This document shows, piece after piece, positions 51,419-60,078 of a DNA stretch of 60,079 bases (position 1 is the stretch's first letter; each line of letters starts with the position of its first letter). This DNA is from Thermoprotei archaeon (GTDB lineage: Archaea > Thermoproteota > Thermoprotei > Thermofilales > B20-G17). The notes under the pieces are model-generated. The model searched no databases and was not told the DNA's origin. It worked only from the letters and a program-made list of their open reading frames with translations. The DNA lies in assembly GCA_003650675.1 (NCBI GenBank), contig QMRH01000002.1:1-60079 (forward strand), written 5' to 3'. The position numbers and the translations under genes are program-made.

Positions 51419-51727
51419 ATGCGGAAGTATCGTGTTGTAGTCTGTGTTAAGGAGGTTAAAGGTAAGTGTGCGGCAGGCTATAAACCAGGTGATACGTTCA
51501 CGTTCGAGTGGTTTTATATTAAACCGATGCAGAATACCAAGATATGTCTCCATGCATTGAACTCTATGCTAACCTTGTTAATGCCCTTCATTAAGGGGGT
51601 TTCCGCTAGAGAACTGGGTATAGGAACCGAAGATGACATAGGTTATTTGCAGTGCCCGGACCCGGGGAAACCCTATACACGTGGAGGAACAGTACTCTTC
51701 GAGCTTAAGCGGGAGGAAGTAGATTAA
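51419..51727 (+). CDS. TIGR04076-family small protein
   Basis: A 102-residue cysteine-containing protein of the TIGR04076 type. The family pattern is visible: VVVCVKEVKGKCAAGYKPGD at the start, KICLHALNSMLTLLMPFIKGV in the middle, and QCPDPGKPYTRGGTVLFEL at the end. Conserved cysteines suggest metal or redox chemistry, but the family's function is not established. It converges on the DUF4143 ATPase with a four-base overlap. Confidence 0.8.
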   Translation: MRKYRVVVCVKEVKGKCAAGYKPGDTFTFEWFYIKPMQNTKICLHALNSMLTLLMPFIKGVSARELGIGTEDDIGYLQCPDPGKPYTRGGTVLFELKREEVD

Positions 51728-53082
51728 GGCTCTGTCAGCATAGGAGTTTTCCGAAAGTTTCCGAGAAGCCATTCGTATGCTGGAACACATTCTACAACCT
51801 TGTTACCGACCACTATTTTCTCCTTTAAGTCAGATGTAATTATAGTCCCTTTATCCACTTTGAACTCGTCCATACATTTTATTAGTGCTTTAAGCTCCCT
51901 CTCCTTATTCTCGTACGTTAAACTCCATGTGACTTGGATCAATTCTTTTACACTATCGAATTCTCTAACTATGAAGTCCACCTCTCTTCCCCTTCTATCC
52001 TTCCAGTAGTTTATTGTGAGTGCAGGGTTTCTAAGACTCCTACGCTTTAACTCTAAAAACACTATATTCTCCAGTATCTTTCCTTTGTCTTCTAGAGATG
52101 CCGCTATAACGTTTCTTAAACCTGTATCAACAGCGTATATTTTTCTTGGATACTTCAGCTGGTTCCGCACCTTTTTCGAGTAAATAGGTACGAAGAAAAA
52201 GAGAAAAATCTCCTCCAATATGGAAGTATATCGTAGCAACGTTCTTGTGGATGTACTAATTCCTATGGAGGAAAAATATTTGGCTACACGTTTATAACTG
52301 AAGTACCTAGCTATGTTGAGAAAAAGGTATTTAAGGAAATTCTCTAAGACATGTATCTCCCTTATCCCATACCTGTCTACAATGTCTTTGTAAAGGATAT
52401 CTTCATAATATGCTTTAAGAATCTCCATTTTTAATTCGCTACTTCCAGCTAACACCACTTCGGGTAACCCTCCGTACTGCAAGTATTCATTAAAATATTC
52501 TACCACTTTTGCTCTCTTAAAGTCGGAATACCTTGCTTCTTCCAGGGATACCTTGAGACCCTTAAAGTAGAGGAACTCCCTGAAGCTCAATGGAAGCAAT
52601 TTTATTGATAAATGTCTACCTGTTAGTAGCGTGGATGCTTCGGGAGCAAGTATTTTAGACGTTGAGCCAGAAACAAACAGCTTAACTCTACCCTTATAAT
52701 AGTCGTAGATATTTCTAGCCCATTTTTCCCACCCTGGAACATTTTGTATTTCATCAAGGAACAAGAAGACCTTATTTTCTTCCGACAATGAGACATAGAT
52801 CTCGTCCAGTAGCGCGTCCAGCATGTTTGCTGTTAAGGGATATAATCTACGGTCTTCAAAATTTACGTAGATAACATTTCTTTTATTATATCCTCTTTTA
52901 AAAAGCTCCTTTATCATAAGGAACATCAGGTAGGTTTTACCTGACCTTCTAACACCTACTATATCCACTATATGGTCTGATTCCAAGAAAATGTCTATGT
53001 TTATATCTCTCTTTTTAACTTTAGGAAGTCCTCGTTCTCTCCACTCTATTAAAACCCTTTTCAGTCTCTCTTTCGTTTCCAT
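51724..53082 (-). CDS. Archaeal AAA ATPase with C-terminal DUF4143 domain
   Basis: A 452-residue protein from the preferred start ATG 53082. An AAA_14-type domain has Walker A VGVRRSGKTYL, Walker B KVFLFLDEIQNV and the sensor segment KLFVSGSTSKIL. A C-terminal DUF4143 nuclease-like domain includes EVDFIVREFDSVKELIQVTW. The family is widespread in archaea, often patchy, and of unclear role. A longer frame to 53148 would translate two operator-like repeats and give a repeated LVYHSK peptide, so it is rejected. Palindromic sites sit on both sides of its TATA box. Confidence 0.85.
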   Translation of the reverse strand: METKERLKRVLIEWRERGLPKVKKRDINIDIFLESDHIVDIVGVRRSGKTYLMFLMIKELFKRGYNKRNVIYVNFEDRRLYPLTANMLDALLDEIYVSLSEENKVFLFLDEIQNVPGWEKWARNIYDYYKGRVKLFVSGSTSKILAPEASTLLTGRHLSIKLLPLSFREFLYFKGLKVSLEEARYSDFKRAKVVEYFNEYLQYGGLPEVVLAGSSELKMEILKAYYEDILYKDIVDRYGIREIHVLENFLKYLFLNIARYFSYKRVAKYFSSIGISTSTRTLLRYTSILEEIFLFFFVPIYSKKVRNQLKYPRKIYAVDTGLRNVIAASLEDKGKILENIVFLELKRRSLRNPALTINYWKDRRGREVDFIVREFDSVKELIQVTWSLTYENKERELKALIKCMDEFKVDKGTIITSDLKEKIVVGNKVVECVPAYEWLLGNFRKTPMLTEP

Positions 53083-53084
53083 AT

Positions 53085-53141
53085 GTTTACTATGGTAAAC
53101 AAGAATAAATAAATTTTGTTTACTATGATAAACAAGAATAA
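53085..53141. promoter_or_regulatory. Two 24-base direct repeats with palindromic core at the ATPase promoter
   Basis: The palindrome GTTTAC-TATG-GTAAAC at 53085-53100 and the near copy GTTTACTATGATAAAC at 53118-53133 are each followed by AAGAATAA. They are 33 bases apart, about three helical turns. The A/T tract between them would be the - strand TATA element. The arrangement looks like tandem operators. A weaker relative, TGTTT-ATAG-AAACA, lies at 53179-53192 in the divergent MetE-like promoter. Confidence 0.6.
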
Positions 53142-53221
53142 CGGTCATATTTTAGAGTTTTATTTGTTTTTGAATATTTGTTTATAGAAACATTTATAAT
53201 AGTTTATAGCAATTGATATAT

Positions 53222-54382
53222 ATGAAAAGAATTTTAACTACTGTTGTCGGAAGCTGGCCTAGATCTCCTGATCTCGTCAAGCTTCTAATGGGATTTCAAA
53301 AAGGAGAATATGTCGAACCCTCATGTTTTGAAGAGGCTTTTAGGAATGCTATAAAATGGGCTATTGGAGAACAGGTTGAAGCATGCGGTTCCGAAAGCTG
53401 TAGAGCCGGTGTTGTAGGTATAGATATAGTTAGCGATGGAGAGCAGGGTAGATTCGGCTACGTGGACATGCTCAGGAAATATACGGGATTTGGGAAGCTG
53501 CTACCCCAACAGTTTAAACTGGATTCACATAAGGAATTGATGCTGGTTATGGATCCAGAGGATGTAAAAAGACTTGCAAAGAAGTTTCAGTTCTCTAGAA
53601 TAATTAGGGAACTCGAGTATACCGGTGAGGGGCTTACTTTAAGGGAGATTAGGGAGGCTAAGAACATGTTGCCAAAAGGAAAGAAGCTTGTATATACTGT
53701 GCCTTCACCCGCAACGGTGATCTTCTTCCATCCCTATGACAAAAACATGTATAGAGATGATATAGAGGCAATGGCCGGGGTGTCGAAAGCATTAAGAAGG
53801 GAATATGAAACCGTGTTGAGCGTCGAGAACACTATACTTCAAATAGATGATCCTGCTTCGGCCATGGGCTATCACTTGAAGTGGGGTGGAAAGCTGTTGG
53901 AAAGGTTGCCGGAGCATGCTAGAATACTGAACGAAGCTATTAGAGGCCTACCTAAAGAGAGAATCAGAGTCCACGTATGTTATGGAAACTACGCGGCACC
54001 CCACATGGACGATATTCCATTTAACAAGATAATGCCATACCTATCAGATCTAAAGGTTGGTGGACTAGTGGTGGAGATGGCTAATCCGAGGCATCAGGCG
54101 GATATAGAATTCTTCAGGGAACATCCTACGGATAAAACTATAGCCGTAGGTGTAGTGGATGTAAAAACCCCTATAATTGAACACCCTAAGGTCGTTAAGA
54201 AACGTCTATTAGAAGCTGCAAAATACATTCCGTTAGGCAAGCTTCAGGCTTCACCTGACTGTGGCTTCGGAACCTTTGCCTTCTTCCCCTCGCTTCATCC
54301 GAAAATTGCACGCTGGAAGCTAGACTCCCTTGTGGAAGGAGCCTATCTGGCTTCAAAGGAATTGGAGCTAGATTTCTACTAG
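53222..54382 (+). CDS. Core-MetE-type cobalamin-independent methyltransferase
   Basis: A 387-residue TIM-barrel zinc methyltransferase corresponding to the C-terminal half of MetE. VVGSWPRSP (8-16) opens the barrel. QIDDPASA (207-214) is the substrate motif, normally DEP. The zinc ligands are H251 and C253 (VHVCYGNY), E285 (VVEMANPRH) and C347 (SPDCGFGTF). Archaeal core-MetE proteins take methyl groups from corrinoid proteins to homocysteine, and related enzymes act on other thiols. ATG 53222 is preferred to TTG 53213. TATA elements lie at 53193-53205. Confidence 0.82.
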   Translation: MKRILTTVVGSWPRSPDLVKLLMGFQKGEYVEPSCFEEAFRNAIKWAIGEQVEACGSESCRAGVVGIDIVSDGEQGRFGYVDMLRKYTGFGKLLPQQFKLDSHKELMLVMDPEDVKRLAKKFQFSRIIRELEYTGEGLTLREIREAKNMLPKGKKLVYTVPSPATVIFFHPYDKNMYRDDIEAMAGVSKALRREYETVLSVENTILQIDDPASAMGYHLKWGGKLLERLPEHARILNEAIRGLPKERIRVHVCYGNYAAPHMDDIPFNKIMPYLSDLKVGGLVVEMANPRHQADIEFFREHPTDKTIAVGVVDVKTPIIEHPKVVKKRLLEAAKYIPLGKLQASPDCGFGTFAFFPSLHPKIARWKLDSLVEGAYLASKELELDFY

Positions 54383-54388
54383 GTTTCA

Positions 54389-55633
54389 CTAAATAATTTT
54401 TTCTATAATGTCTTTGTGTCTTGCATGAAATTTATCAAATGTTAGATTTTCAGCCTTCTCTAAACCCCTGCTACTGAACATGTTCCATGTTCTCTCTTCA
54501 TTCATTAACTTTACAACTTTTTCCGCCGCCTCCTCTGCAGTATTGTAAACAAAGCCTCGTAAACCGTTTTCCACAATATCCGATGAGGCTCCACCCGAAT
54601 CGTGTATGGTTACTGGTAAGCCACGTGCCATAGCCTCTGTTACGACAACCCCCCAGTGTTCATTGATCGTTGCGTGGAAGAACACCTTTGCTTTATCCAT
54701 GGTCGAGTTTATCAATGAGCGAGGAGCGTCAGTATACAATAAAACATTGTATTCCTCTTCTTTAATGGAATCCTTATTTAAGGCTAGTTTCAACCCTGTT
54801 TTCCGCGCCGTGGACTGGAGGTATTCCACATAGCGGAATGCTGTTGGCGTACCTGCCCCACCGAAGATATATAATTTGACCTCGGGATCCTCCTTCAGTA
54901 TTTTGGGCATAACCTGCCGTATCACCCAATGGTATCTTTTTTCTTCACTAAATCTACCCACCATGACTACGATCTTTTGTCTTTCATGAAAGCCGGGAGG
55001 ATCTTTGAGTATTTCAACATTAGGCGGTATAGGTGGATTCAAGACTATGGGTCTCATACCGTAGGCTAGTTCAACCTTCTCCGCAGTCCATTTAGAGTTT
55101 GTAAGCACGGCTTCACATACTTCGAAGGGATTTTCTCGGATAGTTTTCTTTAGCAGGTATAGGAAAAATTCAAAGTAAATGTTCATGGGGAATCTACCGT
55201 ACCTTTCGAAGATATATGGGTCGTTTTTATAGTAGAATGGTAGATTCTTAAACCTGGAGTCTACGTAGAGTTCAAATGGAAAGTGGACATATTCGATAAG
55301 CTTGAATCTCCTCTCATTTAATATTGGCTTGTATGTGACCTCATCGGTCCAAATTAAATCTGGGTCGAATTTCTTTATAGCCTTCTTTAGAGGATACCAT
55401 AGGAGAACTCTTGTAAACAGTCCGAAAGCTTTGAGTCTTATAGGTGGAGTATATATTTTATAGGAAGTAAGGGGTAAGCCGAACCATTCACCATATTTTT
55501 CGGGGCTAAATTTAGAGGATCCGACAAGGACAGGTTCTATTCCAAGGTAATCTAAACTATGTGCTGCGGCAGCGGAGACAAGTTGCCCTCCGCCGGGTCT
55601 ACCCCAGTAATGGTGGGCTATTATTCCTATCAT
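54389..55633 (-). CDS. GT4 glycosyltransferase (ALG11-like)
   Basis: A 414-residue GT-B glycosyltransferase. The N terminus MIGIIAHHYWGRPGGGQLVS holds the glycine loop. The second half shows VVMVGRFSEEKRYHWVIRQV and the EX7E motif NEHWGVVVTEAMARGLPV, followed by HDSGGASSDIVENGLRGFVY. It resembles ALG11-type mannosyltransferases acting on lipid-linked oligosaccharides. ATG 55633 is preferred over an in-frame TTG at 55642. It converges on the MetE-like gene with six bases between stops. Confidence 0.88.
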   Translation of the reverse strand: MIGIIAHHYWGRPGGGQLVSAAAAHSLDYLGIEPVLVGSSKFSPEKYGEWFGLPLTSYKIYTPPIRLKAFGLFTRVLLWYPLKKAIKKFDPDLIWTDEVTYKPILNERRFKLIEYVHFPFELYVDSRFKNLPFYYKNDPYIFERYGRFPMNIYFEFFLYLLKKTIRENPFEVCEAVLTNSKWTAEKVELAYGMRPIVLNPPIPPNVEILKDPPGFHERQKIVVMVGRFSEEKRYHWVIRQVMPKILKEDPEVKLYIFGGAGTPTAFRYVEYLQSTARKTGLKLALNKDSIKEEEYNVLLYTDAPRSLINSTMDKAKVFFHATINEHWGVVVTEAMARGLPVTIHDSGGASSDIVENGLRGFVYNTAEEAAEKVVKLMNEERTWNMFSSRGLEKAENLTFDKFHARHKDIIEKII

Positions 55634-55728
55634 TGCTACCAACTGAAAATAGGAGGAGAGGTTAAATAATATATTTATTTTAGTGTTGTACGGGAATCCT
55701 TCTTTACAGAAATATCAGTGTATAGATT

Positions 55729-57975
55729 TTACTTCTTTTTCCCTCGAAAATGCTTCAAGGCACTACGTACTTCAATGAACGTGATCAATACCACTATAAG
55801 CAGTATTATTGTGGTAAATACTATTCTCCCTGTAGATTCGGAGCCGAACATTAGACCGAGTAGAAGACTTCCTCCATTATAGAAGTCTGTTAAGGCTTGG
55901 GCTAGCGCCACAGTTATCGATGGAGGTTTTACCTCAACATAGACGATATTCGATGAAGCTTGGAAGGGGAGATCCATGTAGCTGTATTCGACCTTCGCTG
56001 GAGTTAGCGTATAGACCCCTAGCCTCTCTAACCTGACTTTATACTCTAATGTAACTTTCTCTCCTGGGTTAAGTTGCGGCCAGAAAGCTGTAACCTGGCC
56101 TTCTATCACCTTTACTGCGTTGGCTATCGCATATGGTTGAAGCCACATTTCGTCGTCCAGCCTTACGTTGGTTGCAACAGCTTCATCGTTGTTGGTTATC
56201 GTTACGGTGACCGTCACTATACCCCTTTCTCCTATCGCTTTAACGTCCACGGTCTTTTTAACTCTAATGTTTAATGGAAGTATTCCACTGAACGTTACGG
56301 AAATATCGTCTGGAGATAAAGATGAGCCGGATTCCATGAATTTGGCGTCGAATCCCCCACTTATATTACTTAGCTGGGTTAACGCTTTAAGCTCCGAGTA
56401 CCCTGGGCTGGTCTCTCCAGCATACACTCTTGCTTTAACAATCTGGCCTTTCGGCACGGAGGCTGTTACAAGAAGTATTGAGGTATCGGCGTCCGGCGAA
56501 AACTTGATTTTCTCTACACCTAGAAGCTCCGTGATTTTTACTGTATGGTTTTCCTGCGGAGAGTGTATCCAATTTAGCCAGTAGGCGATGGTGGAGGACA
56601 CCTTGACTATCGTGTCGCTCGGAGGCATTATGACGTTCAGGTAGGTTGCATATGGAACACCATGCCCGAAGAAAACTTTCACCTTTAAGGGGTTGACTAA
56701 GCCCAGTATAAATGCGCTACCATTGGCTGAAAAGCCTGTCGCCCCCGGCGTCAAGCGTCCGTTCTGATAAGCCTGCCAAATCGCCTCCGCTAACCCCCCA
56801 TGCTCCACAGGGATATGGCTTGCTATTGCGTTAGAGGATTTACTAAATGAGACACTGGAGAAGTACACGAAGATAGTATAATTGCCAACTGGTTTGGTGA
56901 ATTGTGAAGGTAGGGAGAGGGGCTTGAACTCCAAGTTAAGAGCTTTAGCAAACATGCCAGCGACCTGCTTGGCTTTCAGATTAGCGTCCGTAACGCCCTT
57001 CTCGTATACTAGTATAAGAATGGTTTCAGGCATAAGTTGAAGAATGCTTCTAAACATGGGTTCTTCTTGGTAGATTTGTGAAACAGAGGGTGGAAGGGCC
57101 CATGGATGAACCTTATAGGATAAAGCTAAACCGGCTATAAATCCATTGAAGCTAGGATCGGCGGAGTTAATGCCGTTCATAGTCCATTGCTCCTCAATAA
57201 ATACCGATGCAACATATGCTGTGGAGTCTGGGGAGGCTACGCCAATGAGCATCTCGGAGTAAAAGTCTTGAGACTGAGCACTCACCTCAGTGGCCATCGG
57301 GTAAACTGCTGTAGCAGAAACCATCACCAAAAGAAAAACTAATGCGGGTGTTACTGTTTTAGCAGAGACGCTACCTGTTTTCTTTTCACTCTTTTTTCTG
57401 AAAGTTTTCTCTAGAAACCATCCAATGTAGCATCCTGCTAAAGTGGAGATCGTTATAATCACCATTATTACTGCAGGTTGGAACAGAATGATTTGAACGT
57501 TCAAGCCCATGGCCTGTTCTCCCGTAAATTTACCCATACTTTCAAGCATTGGTTCGATCATACTTCCTATAATGGGGGCTTCGGTGAGGGTGGAGAGGGT
57601 TATTCCGGGAGGCAAAGGAGGTAGGGAATATGTGTTTTCCAAAACTTTTCCGACTTCAAGAAAAACCATGAAGAGCTGTAAAGCAAAAAGGGCGAAAAGC
57701 GAAAAGTATACAATAAGTCCAGTTAATACTCCCCCTAGCCTTCGTCGAACTATGAGACCCGAGAGAAGACCCACCGTTACCCATATGGTCAACACTGGTG
57801 TATAGACAAGGGGGTTCGCAAGCAGAATATAAAGTAACGATAATATAGTATATAGCCTGACCCCTATAAATGGTCCCATCCACTCCACAAAACCCATAAA
57901 GCTTGGATGAACAACATAGTATCCTGCTGAAAAGGCTATAATCCAACATATTATAAATGCAATAATTTTCCTCAT
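55729..57975 (-). CDS. Large membrane protein with exofacial CARDB/DUF11-like domain
   Basis: A 748-residue protein. About five transmembrane segments fill the first 225 residues (4-25, 40-60, 62-80, 88-110, 170-190, 210-232, the last followed by VSAQSQ, which looks like an internal signal site). An exofacial alpha/beta and beta-sandwich region follows to about residue 690, including VKAIGERGIVTVTVTITNN (a DUF11/CARDB-like Ig fold). A C-terminal anchor helix (715-737) has a basic tail. The function is unknown; a surface or transport-associated role is likely. Confidence 0.55.
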   Translation of the reverse strand: MRKIIAFIICWIIAFSAGYYVVHPSFMGFVEWMGPFIGVRLYTILSLLYILLANPLVYTPVLTIWVTVGLLSGLIVRRRLGGVLTGLIVYFSLFALFALQLFMVFLEVGKVLENTYSLPPLPPGITLSTLTEAPIIGSMIEPMLESMGKFTGEQAMGLNVQIILFQPAVIMVIITISTLAGCYIGWFLEKTFRKKSEKKTGSVSAKTVTPALVFLLVMVSATAVYPMATEVSAQSQDFYSEMLIGVASPDSTAYVASVFIEEQWTMNGINSADPSFNGFIAGLALSYKVHPWALPPSVSQIYQEEPMFRSILQLMPETILILVYEKGVTDANLKAKQVAGMFAKALNLEFKPLSLPSQFTKPVGNYTIFVYFSSVSFSKSSNAIASHIPVEHGGLAEAIWQAYQNGRLTPGATGFSANGSAFILGLVNPLKVKVFFGHGVPYATYLNVIMPPSDTIVKVSSTIAYWLNWIHSPQENHTVKITELLGVEKIKFSPDADTSILLVTASVPKGQIVKARVYAGETSPGYSELKALTQLSNISGGFDAKFMESGSSLSPDDISVTFSGILPLNIRVKKTVDVKAIGERGIVTVTVTITNNDEAVATNVRLDDEMWLQPYAIANAVKVIEGQVTAFWPQLNPGEKVTLEYKVRLERLGVYTLTPAKVEYSYMDLPFQASSNIVYVEVKPPSITVALAQALTDFYNGGSLLLGLMFGSESTGRIVFTTIILLIVVLITFIEVRSALKHFRGKKK

Positions 57976-58057
57976 ATTATCAACTTAAGATTTAAACAAT
58001 TATATCCTATTAAAGGTTGCTATGCCTATTCGAAAAACTTCTCTACGACCCCAGGCG

Positions 58058-58342
58058 TCATCGTCCCCAGAACTTGTAGCGAAAATCTAAAAGTCGCTTT
58101 ATAGTCTTTAAACTAAACATTTCATCTAAATGTTTAGAATAAATCTCCGTAAGCTCCTCGACCGCATTCTTATCGAGATATTTTGACACCCTTAATCTAA
58201 ATTTCCATTTGTTAACGGCCTTCCTCACCTTAATCCATACTAAAGCTAGTACTAAGTCTATCGCGAAATCTATTAAGGTGACTATAATCCTAAAAAACAT
58301 CAGTGAAAGAGAAACTATTTTTAAAAAAATATTTATATTCAA
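58058..58342 (-). CDS. Small membrane-anchored basic protein
   Basis: A 94-residue protein with two closely spaced hydrophobic stretches (about 5-20 and 22-40) and a basic helical tail (KVRKAVNKWKFRLRVSKYL onward). The start is TTG 58342 with GGGGAT just upstream. It begins 12 bases after the acidic-tailed neighbour stops, so the two are probably co-transcribed. No family is recognised. Confidence 0.45.
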   Translation of the reverse strand: MNINIFLKIVSLSLMFFRIIVTLIDFAIDLVLALVWIKVRKAVNKWKFRLRVSKYLDKNAVEELTEIYSKHLDEMFSLKTIKRLLDFRYKFWGR

Positions 58343-58354
58343 AATCCCCTACCT

Positions 58355-58756
58355 TTAATCCTCTTCTTTCTCCTCTTCCTCCTCTTCTTCTCCTTCTCTC
58401 TTCAGCTTCTTCAATACCTTTATTTTTTTCCCGCCCTTTATCGCCTCAGAGATAAGTGAAGACAAATCCATGAAGGATAGTTTCTTCTCGAGGAACTTCT
58501 CCGTTAAACGCTTAGCATGCTCTGGATCCATACCAGCTTCTATGAGTTGCTTATAGAAAGCCCCCGTCTCTTCACCTAGTTTTGCGCCATCTATAGCTGA
58601 AAGTACTGTGTCTAGGATCTCCTTAACCATTGGTCCTAAATCTTTAAGAAACTCGCTTACAGCGGAAAGGACGCCTCTAAGCTCCATAACATCCTCTGAT
58701 ACAAATTCAACTTCCTTTTCCTTCTCTTTCTTTTTAATTTCCTCTTTTTCTCCCAT
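58355..58756 (-). CDS. Small charged helical protein with polyglutamate tail
   Basis: A 133-residue protein. A lysine/glutamate N terminus is followed by a helical core (about 25-105, VSEFLKDLGPMVKEILDTVL and EHAKRLTEKFLEKKLSF) and a tail of nearly uninterrupted glutamate. ATG 58756 is preferred over GTG 58786 because AGGTGGTG lies just before it. The function is unknown; the acidic tail might bind the basic tail of the neighbouring membrane protein. Confidence 0.55.
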   Translation of the reverse strand: MGEKEEIKKKEKEKEVEFVSEDVMELRGVLSAVSEFLKDLGPMVKEILDTVLSAIDGAKLGEETGAFYKQLIEAGMDPEHAKRLTEKFLEKKLSFMDLSSLISEAIKGGKKIKVLKKLKREGEEEEEEEKEED

Positions 58757-58829
58757 TTTTTCACCACCTGTATTGTTTTTGTTCACGGAAAAAACTTTTT
58801 TGTATCCAAATTGTTCACTTTCACGGCCC

Positions 58830-59258
58830 TTAACTTTTAATTCTGACCACTTTCCCTCTCCCCTCCCTACAAACCTCTACAAGTCCACGCGCCTCCAATT
58901 TTTTCACCTTTTCGGCGACTATTCTTCTTGAAGCTTTTCCCCTGTATCTCCGTATTTCCCCTGTCAGCTGTGAAATATTCATAGGCCCTTTAACAGCCAG
59001 TATTTCTAGTATGGCCCTAGATATACCGTCCAAACCATAGCTGGCTATCATCCTATCGGCTTTTACTAGTCGTTTGGCCGCTTCAGAGAGGTCCACCGTG
59101 GCTGCTCCTAGTTTAATGAGGGTTGCAATAAGGGATATGGTTCTAGCCTCATTCAACGCATCCCTCTCTGCAAGCTTGGCTTCTAGAGCTTCCAGCCTCC
59201 TGAGAATCTCGTTTAGGATCTTCTTTAAGTCCCGTGCATCTTCGAGGCTCAAATCCAA
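58830..59258 (-). CDS. Winged-helix transcription regulator with N-terminal coiled coil
   Basis: A 142-residue protein. The N-terminal 35 residues form a short coiled coil (LKKILNEILRRLEALEAKLA). Residues 75-142 form a winged helix: ISRAILEILAVKGPMNISQL, then KASRRIVAEKVKKLEARGLVEV and a terminal wing VCREGRGKVVRIKS. It is likely a DNA-binding regulator; its targets are unknown. It lies upstream of the small charged proteins and may control them. Confidence 0.65.
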   Translation of the reverse strand: MDLSLEDARDLKKILNEILRRLEALEAKLAERDALNEARTISLIATLIKLGAATVDLSEAAKRLVKADRMIASYGLDGISRAILEILAVKGPMNISQLTGEIRRYRGKASRRIVAEKVKKLEARGLVEVCREGRGKVVRIKS

Positions 59259-59292
59259 TCCACTATATTTTCAGTTTTCTTTGAATAAAAAT

Positions 59293-59838
59293 TTAAAGTC
59301 CCAATTGCTCGTGTATTTCCTTTAACGCATCAAGCCCCAGCTCAAAGAATTTCTCAAGGGGTATTCCTATGTCCTCACACAGCTTTATCTTTTCGCGTTT
59401 AACCCCTCTAGCAAAGTCCTTCTGCTTAAACTTCTTTTTGAGAGAGGAAACCCGAACCTCCTCGAGTTTCTTGTGTGGCATTACAAGGGCTGTTGCTATT
59501 ATAAGGCCTGATAGCTGGTCTGCCGCTCTAAGGGCTTTCGCGAGCCTGCTGTCACAGGTGTAGCCTGTCATCTCATTGTGGGCTCGAATTGCCTCCAGAG
59601 CTTCCTCGGGGAGCAAGCCTTCAAGCATTTTAGCCGATACAACCCCATGCTCCTTGAAGTCGCTCACCTTCTCGTAGTCCAAGTCATGTAGGAGGCCAAC
59701 TAGATACCATAGGTTTTTATCCTCGCCCAAAACTTCAGCCAGCTTCTCCATTATTGTTGCAACCGCTAACATGTGTTTCCGGAGTTTCCTGTTTTTAACA
59801 TTGGCTTCAACTAGATTATACGCCTCTTCCCTATCCAT
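59293..59838 (-). CDS. HD-domain phosphohydrolase
   Basis: A 181-residue HD-superfamily protein. Metal ligands are visible as H (RKLRKHMLAVA), the HD pair in GLLHDLDYEKV, H in KEHGVVSAKML, H in IRAHNEMTGY and D in LRAADQLSGLI. This is the pattern of small HDIG hydrolases acting on nucleotides or tRNA ends. The substrate is unknown. Confidence 0.85.
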   Translation of the reverse strand: MDREEAYNLVEANVKNRKLRKHMLAVATIMEKLAEVLGEDKNLWYLVGLLHDLDYEKVSDFKEHGVVSAKMLEGLLPEEALEAIRAHNEMTGYTCDSRLAKALRAADQLSGLIIATALVMPHKKLEEVRVSSLKKKFKQKDFARGVKREKIKLCEDIGIPLEKFFELGLDALKEIHEQLGL

Positions 59839-59880
59839 AGGGACGCCTCAATCTCTTAAATGACAACATATTTAAACGCT

Positions 59881-60078
59881 TTACGGCTCCCCAGCTCTAT
59901 CACCCTCCAGCTTACGGTATATTTTCTCTAGCCAGCGGGTTTGATCAACCTCGGCTCTAAAGGGCGCAGTTACCATTTTTTCTAGAAGGCTTTTAATGTA
60001 GGTGGGATTTCTTACACCGTAAATGCATTTCAAGGGGTTTCTGGAAACCTCCTTGAGCATCCTTATGTAGCCCGCCCC
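59881..60078 (-). CDS. C-terminal end of an unidentified gene (cut by window edge)
   Basis: An open frame on the - strand runs from the right edge of the window to a TAA at 59881-59883. It gives about 65 residues of basic, helical sequence containing NPTYIKSLLEKMV and QTRWLEKIYRKLEG. The 5' part is missing, and the fragment is too short to identify. A TATA-like element (catatttaaac) lies between it and the HD gene. Confidence 0.5.
   Translation of the reverse strand, partial: GAGYIRMLKEVSRNPLKCIYGVRNPTYIKSLLEKMVTAPFRAEVDQTRWLEKIYRKLEGDRAGEP

Noticed and set aside
53083-53148. Longer start of the DUF4143 ATPase
   Set aside because: The extra 22 residues are a translation of the two operator-like direct repeats (repeated LVYHSK); ATG 53082 fits the family N terminus.
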